A DNA stretch of 64,000 nucleotides from Eshraghiella sp964414835 (GTDB lineage: Bacteria > Bacillota > Clostridia > Lachnospirales > Lachnospiraceae): contig CAYPWY010000005.1 of the NCBI GenBank assembly GCA_964414835.1, positions 36,265-100,264 of the forward strand, given 5' to 3'. The notes below the pieces were generated by a model. That model was not told where the DNA came from, did not search any database, and saw nothing but the letters and a program-made list of their open reading frames with translations. Shown piece after piece: positions 51,941-60,585 of the stretch. The number at the start of each line of letters is the position of its first letter. The stretch's first letter is position 1. The position numbers and the translations under genes are program-made.

Positions 51941-53428
51941 ATGAAATATACAAACCCTGTTATCAAAGGCTTTTACCCGGACCCAAGCGTATGTTTTGCC
52001 AACGGAAAATATTACCTTGTGTGCAGCTCTTTTCAGTTTTTCCCGGGTGTTCCTCTCTTTGAAAGCGATGACCTTGTAAACTGGAGACAGATTGGACATG
52101 TGCTTACAAGGCCGAATCAGGTTGAACTGAATAAAATCAGCAGCTCCGGCGGTGTCTTTGCGCCCACAATCCGTCACAATAACGGAAGATTTTATATGGT
52201 TACAACCAATAACTCTACGCACAAACACTTTTATGTGTACACTGATGATATATATGGTGAGTGGTCTGACCCTGTTACGGTTGACCAGGACGGAATTGAC
52301 CCATCGCTGTATTTTGAAGACGGTCATACATATTTTATCAGCAATGGCTCCGATGACAACGGTGTTCCGGGAGTAGTACAGTGCGAAATCGATATTGCAA
52401 CAGGCAGAAAACTGACTCAAAGCAAAACTATATGGCAGGGTTCAGGCGGACGTTATCTTGAAAGCCCCCATATGTACAAAATAAATGACAGCTACTATAT
52501 AATGGCAGCCGAGGGCGGCACCGAATACGGTCATATGATTACCTACGGCAAATCAGACAATCCATGGGGGCCTTTTGTCAATTATCCACATAACCCTGTC
52601 CTTACCAACAGAAATAAGGCACCTTTTATCATTCAGGGTATCGGACACGGCGATTTGATTCAGGATACCAACGGCGACTGGCATATTCTGTCTTTAGGTT
52701 TCAGGCAGATTCATCCGTGGCTGGCATACCATCATCTGGGTCGGGAAGTTTTCCTTACTCCTGTACAGTTTGATGCCGACGGCTGGTTTTCGGCAGGTAC
52801 TGACGGAACCACAGACTTCACATATGAGATTAAAGGTGATTTTAATCAGGAATCCCTTAAGGACTACACATTTCAAACAACTGACTGGAATATAGACTGG
52901 TGCTATCTGCGCCATCCTGTTATGGACAACTATATGCTGTCAGATAATTCGGCAGTACTTTACGGAACCGACATTACCCTTGACGAATGTGACACCCCTA
53001 CTTTTATAGGCGTACGCCAGCGTGATTTTGATATAAATCTCATATGTGATGTACAGATTGACCGCGGTGAAGCCGGAATCACCGTATATATGGATGAATG
53101 CCAGCACTATGATGCGGCAATACGCAAATCCTCCTCAGGATATGAGGCAGTGTTAAAGCTTAATATCGGTGATATAAAACATACTCAGGCTGTTATTCCG
53201 GTAAGCTGTGACAAAGTAAAAATCATTGTAGAAGCAGACAGCCAGCAATACAGCTTTTTTATTGAAGATAATGATACCAAAATCCTTCTGGGAAGCGCAT
53301 CTTCTAAGTACCTTTCCAGCGAGGTTGCAAACGGATTTACAGGAGTTATTCTGGGGCTTTATGCCGTCGGAAGTCATAACAGAGCTGAGTTTACTGATTT
53401 TATGTGCAGATATTCCCATGGGGAATAA
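51941..53428 (+). CDS. GH43 glycoside hydrolase (xylosidase/arabinofuranosidase type), intracellular
   Basis: A 495-residue protein without signal peptide. The five-bladed propeller (about 1-310) has YTNPVIKGFYPDPSVCF with base D14, SSSGGVFAPTIRH, TVDQDGIDPSLYF with D120, and YLESPHMYKI with acid E174. The C-terminal 190 residues form a beta-sandwich domain (GH43 C2 type) with a conserved TFIGVRQRDF. This length and domain pair is typical of beta-xylosidases and arabinofuranosidases that trim hemicellulose oligosaccharides inside the cell. GGAGG with a 5-base gap precedes the ATG. Confidence 0.93.
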   Translation: MKYTNPVIKGFYPDPSVCFANGKYYLVCSSFQFFPGVPLFESDDLVNWRQIGHVLTRPNQVELNKISSSGGVFAPTIRHNNGRFYMVTTNNSTHKHFYVYTDDIYGEWSDPVTVDQDGIDPSLYFEDGHTYFISNGSDDNGVPGVVQCEIDIATGRKLTQSKTIWQGSGGRYLESPHMYKINDSYYIMAAEGGTEYGHMITYGKSDNPWGPFVNYPHNPVLTNRNKAPFIIQGIGHGDLIQDTNGDWHILSLGFRQIHPWLAYHHLGREVFLTPVQFDADGWFSAGTDGTTDFTYEIKGDFNQESLKDYTFQTTDWNIDWCYLRHPVMDNYMLSDNSAVLYGTDITLDECDTPTFIGVRQRDFDINLICDVQIDRGEAGITVYMDECQHYDAAIRKSSSGYEAVLKLNIGDIKHTQAVIPVSCDKVKIIVEADSQQYSFFIEDNDTKILLGSASSKYLSSEVANGFTGVILGLYAVGSHNRAEFTDFMCRYSHGE

Positions 53429-53449
53429 AGCAGATTTCCCATAAAATAT

Positions 53450-53500
53450 ACACAGGCTGTCAATGCCGGTTTTATTACCTGTGCAATTAACAGCCTGTGT
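53450..53500. terminator. Inverted repeat between convergent GH43 and P-type ATPase genes
   Basis: ACACAGGCTGT pairs perfectly with ACAGCCTGTGT around a 29-base loop. It sits between two convergent genes, but the large loop and short T-runs make termination uncertain. Confidence 0.4.
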
Positions 53501-53522
53501 AAAAGATATTATTAATTTGATT

Positions 53523-55394
53523 TTATTTTATCCTCAATGCCCTTGTGGCATTAATGACCGCTATGACCATAACTCCCACGTCGGCAAATATTGCTACCCA
53601 CATATTGGCAATTCCAAGGGCTCCCAGTACAAGGCAGGCAAGCTTTATTGCAAGAGCAAATACTATGTTTTCTTTGACAATAGCCAGTGTTTTCATGGCA
53701 ATACGCATAGCCAGCGATATTTTTGCCGGGTCATCATCCATAAGTACAATATCAGCAGCTTCTATTGCCGCATCCGAGCCAAGCGCACCCATTGCAATTC
53801 CTACATCCGCTCTTGAAAGTACAGGTGCATCATTGATTCCGTCACCTACAAAAGCAAGCTTTTCATTGGCTTTTTTCTCTTCCAGAAGTTTTTCAACCTC
53901 TGTAACCTTATCAACCGGAAGCAGTTCGCTTCTCACCATGTCAATACCGATTTCTTCCGCCACTTTATCAGCAGTATCAGCGCCATCTCCCGTAAGCATA
54001 ACGGTACGGATATTTTTTGCCTTTAACAGCCCCACCGCCTTCTTGGAAGTGGGCTTGATAACATCCGATATTGTAACACATCCGGCATATTCATTATCAA
54101 CAGAAACATAAACTACCGTTCCCTCATTATGGGGATTCTTCACCACAACACCTGTTTTATCCATCAGCTTCCCGTTTCCTGCACATACCAGATGTCCGTC
54201 AACCGATGCCTTGACGCCGTGACCTGCAATTTCCTCTACATCTTTTATTCTGTCAATATCTATTTTTTCACCATAAGCTTTCTTCAGGCTTATACTTATG
54301 GGATGGCTTGATGCGTTTTCCGCATATGCCGCATAGTATAAAAGCATTTGATTGTCATAGCTGCCTTCCGGATACGTTCCTGTCACTTCAAAAACGCCTT
54401 TTGTCAAAGTTCCGGTCTTATCAAAAACAACATACCCTGTGGAGGCAAGCGCTTCAAGATAATTGGAACCCTTCACCAAGATTCCGTTAGTCGACGCACA
54501 GCCGATTCCGCCGAAAAAGCTCAGAGGTATGGATATTACAAGCGCACACGGACAGCTTATAACAAGGAAGGTAAGGGCTCTGATAATCCAATTCTGCCAT
54601 TCAGGACTCATTCCCGCCATAAGTCTTATAACCGGCGGCAGAATAGCAAGCGCCAGTGCCCCGCAGCACACAATCGGAGTGTAATATTTTGCAAATCTTG
54701 TAATAAAATTTTCAGAGCGTGATTTTTTCATGCTGGAATTTTCCACCATATCAAGAATCCTGGATACTGTGGAATCGCCGAATTCCTTGGTGGTCCTAAC
54801 CTTAATAGCTCCTGTCATATTGATGCATCCGCTGATAATCTCATCACCGCAAACAACATCCCTGGGAACGCTTTCACCTGTAAGCGCACTGGTGTTCAGC
54901 GTTGTGCTTCCTTCCACTATAATACCGTCAATAGGTACTTTTTCTCCGGGATTGACAACAATCTCCGTTCCAATCTCTACATCATCAGGGTCAACCTTCC
55001 GGATATTCCCGTCAACAATAACATTGGCGTAATCCGGTCTGATGTCCATAAGCGCCGCTATGTTTCGTCTGCTTTTACCCACTGCACAGGCTTGAAACAG
55101 CTCACCTATCTGGTAAAATAGCATAACAGCTACGCCTTCTCTGAACTCTCCCAGTGCCATAGCGCCCACTGTGGCAATCGCCATAAGAAAATTCTCATCG
55201 AAAATCTGTCTGTTTAAGATGCCCTTTCCGGCCTTCTTAAGAATGTCATATCCTATTACAAAATACGGTACCAGATACAAAACAACCTGAAGCCACAGCG
55301 GCATTTTGACAAATTCGGTAACTACCCATATGACCGCCAGAAGGATTGCCGCTATCACTATTCTGTATAGAACCTTTTTCTGCTTAGATGTCAT
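53523..55394 (-). CDS. P1B-type heavy-metal ATPase (zinc/cadmium export type)
   Basis: A 623-residue pump without an N-terminal HMA domain. It has TGES (173-176) in the actuator domain, CPC in SCPCALVIS (281-283), phosphorylated D325 in DKTGTLTKG, HP at 364-365, and GDGINDAPVL with an acidic end. The CPC motif with the SmtB-type regulator and HMA protein points to zinc/cadmium/lead export from the cytoplasm. AAAGGAG precedes the ATG. It is the last gene of a three-gene metal operon. Confidence 0.94.
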   Translation of the reverse strand: MTSKQKKVLYRIVIAAILLAVIWVVTEFVKMPLWLQVVLYLVPYFVIGYDILKKAGKGILNRQIFDENFLMAIATVGAMALGEFREGVAVMLFYQIGELFQACAVGKSRRNIAALMDIRPDYANVIVDGNIRKVDPDDVEIGTEIVVNPGEKVPIDGIIVEGSTTLNTSALTGESVPRDVVCGDEIISGCINMTGAIKVRTTKEFGDSTVSRILDMVENSSMKKSRSENFITRFAKYYTPIVCCGALALAILPPVIRLMAGMSPEWQNWIIRALTFLVISCPCALVISIPLSFFGGIGCASTNGILVKGSNYLEALASTGYVVFDKTGTLTKGVFEVTGTYPEGSYDNQMLLYYAAYAENASSHPISISLKKAYGEKIDIDRIKDVEEIAGHGVKASVDGHLVCAGNGKLMDKTGVVVKNPHNEGTVVYVSVDNEYAGCVTISDVIKPTSKKAVGLLKAKNIRTVMLTGDGADTADKVAEEIGIDMVRSELLPVDKVTEVEKLLEEKKANEKLAFVGDGINDAPVLSRADVGIAMGALGSDAAIEAADIVLMDDDPAKISLAMRIAMKTLAIVKENIVFALAIKLACLVLGALGIANMWVAIFADVGVMVIAVINATRALRIK

Positions 55395-55408
55395 AGCAAA
55401 TCTCCTTT

Positions 55409-55627
55409 CTAGAGGAAAATTTCGCAGTCGCTTTCTACCTTTTTACAGTTCTTAAGTGCCTCCTGCATAACTGCATCAACGTCTGCGCCTTCTTCAAATT
55501 CAACCTTTAACTTAAGTGTCATAAAACTGAGGGTTGCATCCTTTACTCCCGCCGTTGCCTTGACAGCCTCCTCCATCTTTGCAGCACAGTTTGCACAATC
55601 AACTTCAACATTGTAAGTCTTTTTCAT
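55409..55627 (-). CDS. Heavy-metal-associated (HMA) domain protein
   Basis: A 72-residue ferredoxin-like HMA domain with the metal-binding DCANCAAKME (CxxC) near the start. It likely carries metal to the adjacent P-type ATPase, which lacks its own HMA domain. The tail carries extra cysteines (NCKKVESDC). AAAAGGAG precedes the ATG. It lies 14 bases before the ATPase gene. Confidence 0.92.
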   Translation of the reverse strand: MKKTYNVEVDCANCAAKMEEAVKATAGVKDATLSFMTLKLKVEFEEGADVDAVMQEALKNCKKVESDCEIFL

Positions 55628-55666
55628 AATAATTAAATCTCCTTTTAATTTTTGTAAATGATTAAA

Positions 55667-56017
55667 TCATTCCTCTACGTGTTCCATACCCATATTGAGT
55701 ATGTTTCTCACGTGGTCATCATCGAGAGCATAAATAATGCTTTTGCCTTCTCTCCTGTAACGTACCAGCTTGGCGTCCTTCAGTATTTTCAGCTGATGGC
55801 TGACCGCCGACTGTCCCATTCCAAGAAGTTGGGCAATGTCGCCCACACACAATTCGCTCTCAACCAAAGCGTACAGTATCCTTATTCTTGTGGAATCGCC
55901 GAATACCTTGAAAAGCTCAGCCAAGTCGTAAAGTACTTCTTCCGGCGGCTGGTTGTCAATAATACGCTTTGCAACAGTGTCTATATGCTGTGAAACACTA
56001 TTATCATCGGCTTCCAT
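55667..56017 (-). CDS. ArsR/SmtB-family metal-responsive repressor
   Basis: The ATG at 56017 has AAAGGAG upstream, giving 116 residues. The winged helix is LCVGDIAQLLGMGQSAVSHQ with wing VRYRREGKSIIYAL. The zinc-binding alpha-5 motif DxHx10HxxE is complete (DDHVRNILNMGMEHVEE), and ELCVGD supplies a cysteine near the alpha-3 site. It should repress its operon until zinc or cadmium binds. It lies upstream of the HMA and ATPase genes and below a 26-base palindromic operator. Confidence 0.95.
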   Translation of the reverse strand: MEADDNSVSQHIDTVAKRIIDNQPPEEVLYDLAELFKVFGDSTRIRILYALVESELCVGDIAQLLGMGQSAVSHQLKILKDAKLVRYRREGKSIIYALDDDHVRNILNMGMEHVEE

Positions 56018-56040
56018 AGGCACTCTCCTTTCAACATTTA

Positions 56041-56066
56041 AACATATGTTCACTTGTTCATATGTT
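56041..56066. promoter_or_regulatory. Candidate SmtB/CadC-type operator (12-2-12 palindrome)
   Basis: AACATATGTTCA, CT, TGTTCATATGTT: two 12-base halves that are inverted at 10 of 12 positions around a 2-base centre. This is the classic layout of ArsR/SmtB operators. It begins 24 bases upstream of the repressor's ATG. Confidence 0.8.
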
Positions 56067-56102
56067 CATTATACACTTACCTGCAGATATGTCAATAGAT
56101 TT

Positions 56103-56870
56103 TCATTCATTATTTTTAAAAATTATGTTTCCGCAAACCTCTGTATACGGTCTGATATGTTCCTGAGCTGTATTTTTCAATGCTTCCACATCCATATTAT
56201 CCTTGGACGGTGCCGGCATCCACCATGGATAAGCACCCATATTATCATAAAGATTATGGGCAAAGGTAAGCCTGCCGCCAAAATACACTGCGCTCCAGCG
56301 GTTCTCGTCAATCATTTGTATTTCTTTAATAATCTCCGCTGCCTGCTGTCTGTCAAGCTTGATTTCCACCTGCCACACTCTTCCCCAGAAAAGATAAGCC
56401 GGCTCATCATAATCCCATTTGGAATTTTTAAATTCGTCTTCCGCTTTCCCCGAAAGAATAACCTGTGCCGCCCGCAGCTTATATCCTTTATACTGACATG
56501 TAAAAGACCTGTCGCAAAGCATATCAAGCCATTCCCCTTCAAAAAGCCCTGCTTCCTGCAGTTGTCCGATTTCCTCTTCTGAATATCCGTAATCAGCATC
56601 AAATACCACATCATCCAGAATTTCACAAAGCCATTGGGGAAGTATGTATTTCTCATAAACAGAATCCACGCTCAAGGTCTGATTTCTTCCGGTTTTCACC
56701 GTAATTGTAAGCAGCAATCCTCCCGCAATCACAAGTACTATTCCCACATAAAAAACAAGCGTGAATGCGCCTGCCGCCACCAGCAAAAGACTTAAAACCA
56801 CTCCCGCAATTTTTCTGTCATCACTTTTTATCTGTCGGCAAATCTGCTTCCACGCCTGTTCCTTGTCCAT
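56103..56870 (-). CDS. Two-TM protein of unknown function
   Basis: A 255-residue protein with a short cytoplasmic start, two adjacent hydrophobic segments (about 22-55) and a 200-residue soluble domain. The domain has QWLCEILDDVVFDADYGYSE, FTCQYKGYKLRAAQVIL and LFWGRVWQVEIKLD, which remind me of the DUF3137 family, but I cannot confirm it. AGGAATAT precedes the ATG. It lies between the metal operon and hisC and is probably not part of either. Confidence 0.75.
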   Translation of the reverse strand: MDKEQAWKQICRQIKSDDRKIAGVVLSLLLVAAGAFTLVFYVGIVLVIAGGLLLTITVKTGRNQTLSVDSVYEKYILPQWLCEILDDVVFDADYGYSEEEIGQLQEAGLFEGEWLDMLCDRSFTCQYKGYKLRAAQVILSGKAEDEFKNSKWDYDEPAYLFWGRVWQVEIKLDRQQAAEIIKEIQMIDENRWSAVYFGGRLTFAHNLYDNMGAYPWWMPAPSKDNMDVEALKNTAQEHIRPYTEVCGNIIFKNNE

Positions 56871-56914
56871 ATATTCCTACCTGTCGTCAATAATACACTT
56901 ACAAAAACGCTGTT

Positions 56915-57967
56915 TTATTTATATTTTTTCAAAAATTCAAACAGCTTATCCATCTGCTCATCTGTTCCGATTGTTATTCTAAGATAATCTTCTATTCTCG
57001 GAGAATTAAAATGTCTCACATATATTCCGGCATCCTTAAGCTCTTTGAAAATAACCTGCCCCGCAATAGTGTCATGCTTGGCAAAAACAAAATTGGCGCC
57101 GGACGGAAGACACTTAAATCCGAGCTTTGCAAGCTCCGCTGTCGTCCTTTCCCTTGTGGCAATTACTTTTTGGGTAATTCCTGCATAATAATCATCGTTC
57201 TTGACAGCAACTGTTCCCATCTCTATTGCAGGTCTATTGAGCGTATATGAATTAATTGAATATTTCACGTCATTAAGTGCCTTTATTATCTCCCTGCCTG
57301 CAATGGCATAGCCTATTCTGAGCCCTGCCATTGAACGTGATTTGGAAAAAGTACGAACCACAATCAGATTGTCGTATTTGTCCAAAAGTTCAATGGCTGA
57401 CCTTCCCGCAAAATCAATATAAGCTTCATCAACCACAACGATTGATTCCATATTATGTTCAAGAATGTCCTGAATAAAGTCAAGCTCCCTGTATATTGAT
57501 GTCGGGGCATTTGGATTGGCTATAACCACTCCTCCGTTGTCCCTGTAATAATCCTCTGCCCTAATCATAAAATCATTGTCAAGAGCAGGTCTTTCATAAG
57601 GAATCCTGTATACATCAGCCCACACGCTGTAAAAAGAATATGTAATATCAGGAAACAGTATAGGCTTGTCAGAATTGAAAAATGTCAGAAAAATCATTGA
57701 CAATACGTCGTCTGAACCCACTCCCGGAAAAATCTGTGCACTGTCCACTCCATGCAGTCCGGCAAGGGCATCCACAAGGTCTGTGGATGCCGGGTCTGGG
57801 TAAAGTTTAAGCATTTTCATATCCATGGATGCCGCCGCTTCTATCACAGCAGGTGCCGGCGGATATGGATTTTCATTGGTATTAAGCTTAATCACGTCAG
57901 TATTTTTCGGCTGTTCGCCGGGAACATAAGGCTCAACCCTGCGAATATTTTTTTCCCATTCTCTCAT
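56915..57967 (-). CDS. hisC: Histidinol-phosphate aminotransferase-like enzyme
   Basis: A 350-residue fold-type I aminotransferase. It shows KLNTNENPYPPAPAVIEA, FPGVGSDDVLSMIF, VVIANPNAPTSIY, DEAYIDFAG and FSKSRSMAGLRIGY with the PLP lysine in FSKSRS. It interconverts imidazole-acetol phosphate and histidinol phosphate; HisC-like enzymes can also act on aromatic amino acids. No other his gene is in the window. GAGAGGTACATT precedes the ATG, 11 bases after the aspartate-type aminotransferase stop. Confidence 0.93.
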   Translation of the reverse strand: MREWEKNIRRVEPYVPGEQPKNTDVIKLNTNENPYPPAPAVIEAAASMDMKMLKLYPDPASTDLVDALAGLHGVDSAQIFPGVGSDDVLSMIFLTFFNSDKPILFPDITYSFYSVWADVYRIPYERPALDNDFMIRAEDYYRDNGGVVIANPNAPTSIYRELDFIQDILEHNMESIVVVDEAYIDFAGRSAIELLDKYDNLIVVRTFSKSRSMAGLRIGYAIAGREIIKALNDVKYSINSYTLNRPAIEMGTVAVKNDDYYAGITQKVIATRERTTAELAKLGFKCLPSGANFVFAKHDTIAGQVIFKELKDAGIYVRHFNSPRIEDYLRITIGTDEQMDKLFEFLKKYK

Positions 57968-57978
57968 AATGTACCTCT

Positions 57979-59175
57979 CTATTTCACAAGTCCCAGCTCT
58001 GCTGCAAGCTCTTTAAATTTTGGAAGCGAGTTTACTATTGTATCATATGATACACAATATGCAATCCTCACAAAGCCGGCACAGTCAAATGAACTTCCCG
58101 GAACCACAAGAATATTATATTTCTTAGCTTTCTCACAAAACTCCTTATCATCAACCGGAGTCTTAACAAACATGTAAAAAGCCCCTTCCGGCTTAATACA
58201 CTCAAACCCAAGACTGAGAAGTCCCTTATAAAGAGTCTCACGGTTGCGGTTGTACTTTTCAATATTTTCGGATATATCCACATCAAGGCATCTTCCTATT
58301 ACCTTCTGCATAAGGGACGGTGCATTGACAAAACCTAAAATTCTGGTTGCCACATTGCATGCTGTCTTTATGGCGGCAGAATCGTCAAGCTCATCAGGTA
58401 TCACAAGGTATCCGATACGTTCACCTGGCAGTGACAACGACTTGCTGTATGAATAGCCCACAACCGTATTCGCATAGTATTTGGTCAGGTATGGAACCTC
58501 CACGCCGTCATAAGCAAGCTCTCTGTATGGCTCATCCGAAAACAGTATAATGACTGTTCCGTATTCCTTCTGCTTGCGCTCCATAATATCCGCCATTTTC
58601 CTGATGGTGTCTTCTGAATAAACGACACCTGTAGGATTGTTAGGAGTATTTACAATGACTGCCTTTGTCTTAGGTGTTATAAGCCTCTCAAATTCACTAA
58701 GGTTAGGCTGGAAAGTTTCCGTATCAGGAGGAACCACAACAAGCTTTCCGTCAGCATTGGCTGCATATGACCTGTATTCTCCAAAGTACGGAGCAAAAGC
58801 TATTATCTCATCTTCGGGATTTACAACTGACTTAAACAAAACATTGATTCCTCCGGCAGCTCCCACGGTCATAATTATATTACTGTCATCAAAGGCAGTG
58901 CCGAATCGTCTGTTAAGAGATGCCGCTACTGCAGCCCTTACATCCTCATATCCTGAATTGCTCATATATCCGTGAAGCACCGTAGATACCTCTTCATCAA
59001 CAAGTGCTTTGATTGTTTCATTAACCTCTTTCGGCGCAGGGACATTGGGATTGCCCAGACTGAAATCATACACATTCTCTGCCCCATATATTCCTGCAAG
59101 ACGCTTACCCTCCTCGAACATCGCCCTTACAACCGAGCTGTTGTTGACAAGATTAACCATTTTATCTGATATCAT
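57979..59175 (-). CDS. Pyridoxal-phosphate aminotransferase, aspartate/AspC class I type
   Basis: A 398-residue class I aminotransferase with FSLGNPNVPAPKEVNET, IIMTVGAAGGINVLFKSV, VIVNTPNNPTGVVYSED, SDEPYRELAYDG and SYSKSLSLPGERIGYLV (PLP lysine). The substrate cannot be told from sequence alone; aspartate, alanine or aromatic amino acids are candidates. GGAGG precedes the ATG. It forms a unit with hisC. Confidence 0.92.
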   Translation of the reverse strand: MISDKMVNLVNNSSVVRAMFEEGKRLAGIYGAENVYDFSLGNPNVPAPKEVNETIKALVDEEVSTVLHGYMSNSGYEDVRAAVAASLNRRFGTAFDDSNIIMTVGAAGGINVLFKSVVNPEDEIIAFAPYFGEYRSYAANADGKLVVVPPDTETFQPNLSEFERLITPKTKAVIVNTPNNPTGVVYSEDTIRKMADIMERKQKEYGTVIILFSDEPYRELAYDGVEVPYLTKYYANTVVGYSYSKSLSLPGERIGYLVIPDELDDSAAIKTACNVATRILGFVNAPSLMQKVIGRCLDVDISENIEKYNRNRETLYKGLLSLGFECIKPEGAFYMFVKTPVDDKEFCEKAKKYNILVVPGSSFDCAGFVRIAYCVSYDTIVNSLPKFKELAAELGLVK

Positions 59176-59263
59176 ACACTACCTCCAACCGTAAAATCAT
59201 CTTTTCAATATTAGTATAAGTATATTCCTTGTGAATTTATAAAACAAGTCTTTTATTTTGTTT

Positions 59264-59292
59264 TTGCCTATTTTGCTAATATATGGTAAAAT
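59264..59292 (+). promoter_or_regulatory. Candidate sigma-A promoter of the HD-GYP gene
   Basis: TTGCCT (59264-59269), 17 bases, then TAAAAT (59287-59292), followed by GAGG before the ATG at 59334. Confidence 0.5.
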
Positions 59293-59333
59293 TATAAAAT
59301 GGATATTTTGTGTGTGATAATGAGGTAATATTT

Positions 59334-60538
59334 ATGAAAAAAATTTCTTTTAAAATAATAATGCTGCTGGTGCTTTTACTGATAATAGGGTGCTTTGTAA
59401 CGCTTTTTAATATCAACTCAATAAAATTTCCCACAGTATTATAAACGCAAATGCGGAAGGCCACTCTGCGGACGAAGCGGACAAGGCTGATTACGGACTT
59501 ACAGTCACAATCTCCAAAAGCTGGCAGAATGCCGACGGAAGCATCGGTGCGGAATATGACGGTTTTATCCATAATAACACCGGCGATGACTGTCAGGGCT
59601 GGAATCTTACAATAAATGTTCCTGAAGGCTCATATATTGACAGCAGCTGGGACGGCATTTTTAAAATTGAAGGCACTAAGCTGTATATCTCCAACGAAAG
59701 CTACAACGAAATGATTACCGGCAAATCAGACTGCAAATTCGGTATGATAATGTATACACCCGGTCCATACGAGATTGAAAGCGCCACATTTGAAACAACT
59801 TCGTTCTTTAATTATAAAACTTCGGCATTTTTCTACATACTTATTGCTGCCGGAGTAATATGGACTGCGGTACTTATTTCAAATATCATAGTAAAATTAT
59901 CAGTTAGGGCTTACCGCCAACGTCAACAGCATGACCATGAAATCATAACACAATCAATAAGCACATTTGTCAATTTTGTTGATGCCAAAGACCCGTATAC
60001 CAAGGGACATTCCTCCCGTGTGGCAGTATATTCCCGCGAGATTGCCCGGCGAATGGGGCTTGCCGAGGATAGGCTTGAGAAATTATACTACATTGCCCTT
60101 ATGCATGACGCAGGTAAAATAGGTATCCCCGATGCCATTCTTAACAAAAAAGGAGCGCTTACCGCCGATGAGCGCAAAATCATCGAAAACCACACTACCA
60201 TAGGCGGCAATATGCTTCAGTCTTTTACATCAATTGAAGGTATCATAGAAGGAGCGCTTTACCATCACGAAAGATTTGACGGTAAGGGCTATCCAAAGGG
60301 TATTTCCGGAAGGGACATTCCGCTTTATGCCAGAATAATATGTGTAGCTGATTCCTACGATGCAATGTCCAGCAACAGATGTTACAGAAGACACCTTCCA
60401 AAAGACGTTATTCTTTCGGAACTTCACAATAATTCAGGAACACAGTTTGACCCTGATATTGTATTATATATGATAGATATGATTAATGATGGATTTGTGG
60501 ATACCATAATTAATGAAGCCGACGAAGAAACAGCTTGA
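59334..60538 (+). CDS. HD-GYP phosphodiesterase with extracytoplasmic CBM2-like domain; apparent frameshift
   Basis: The ATG at 59334 (GAGG upstream) opens a membrane-segment frame that hits TAA at 59442. A second frame, open from 59411, continues without a start codon to 60538. One extra A in the AAAA run at 59423-59426 would join them as ...NSIKISHSIINANAEG. The joined 400-odd residues have an N-terminal anchor, a beta-rich outer domain with SKSWQN, GWNLTINVP, SSWDG and FGMIMYTP like CBM2 cellulose-binding modules, a second membrane segment (FFYILIAAGVIWTAVLISNI) and a cytoplasmic HD-GYP domain. The latter has HSSRVAVYSREIAR, LMHDAGKIGIPDAIL and HHERFDGKGYPKGI. The HD and GYP residues are intact, so it should cleave cyclic di-GMP. 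Confidence 0.8.
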
Positions 60539-60585
60539 CAGGTTTCGTATTGAAAGCCTATATTTAACAGATTGAGAGGTTTTAT

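Noticed and set aside
51872..52420. 182-residue minus-strand frame opposite GH43
   Set aside because: It overlaps the start of a well-supported GH43 gene in antisense and has no homology or ribosome site.
59276..59572. 98-residue minus-strand frame over the HD-GYP start
   Set aside because: It is antisense to the HD-GYP leader with no homology.
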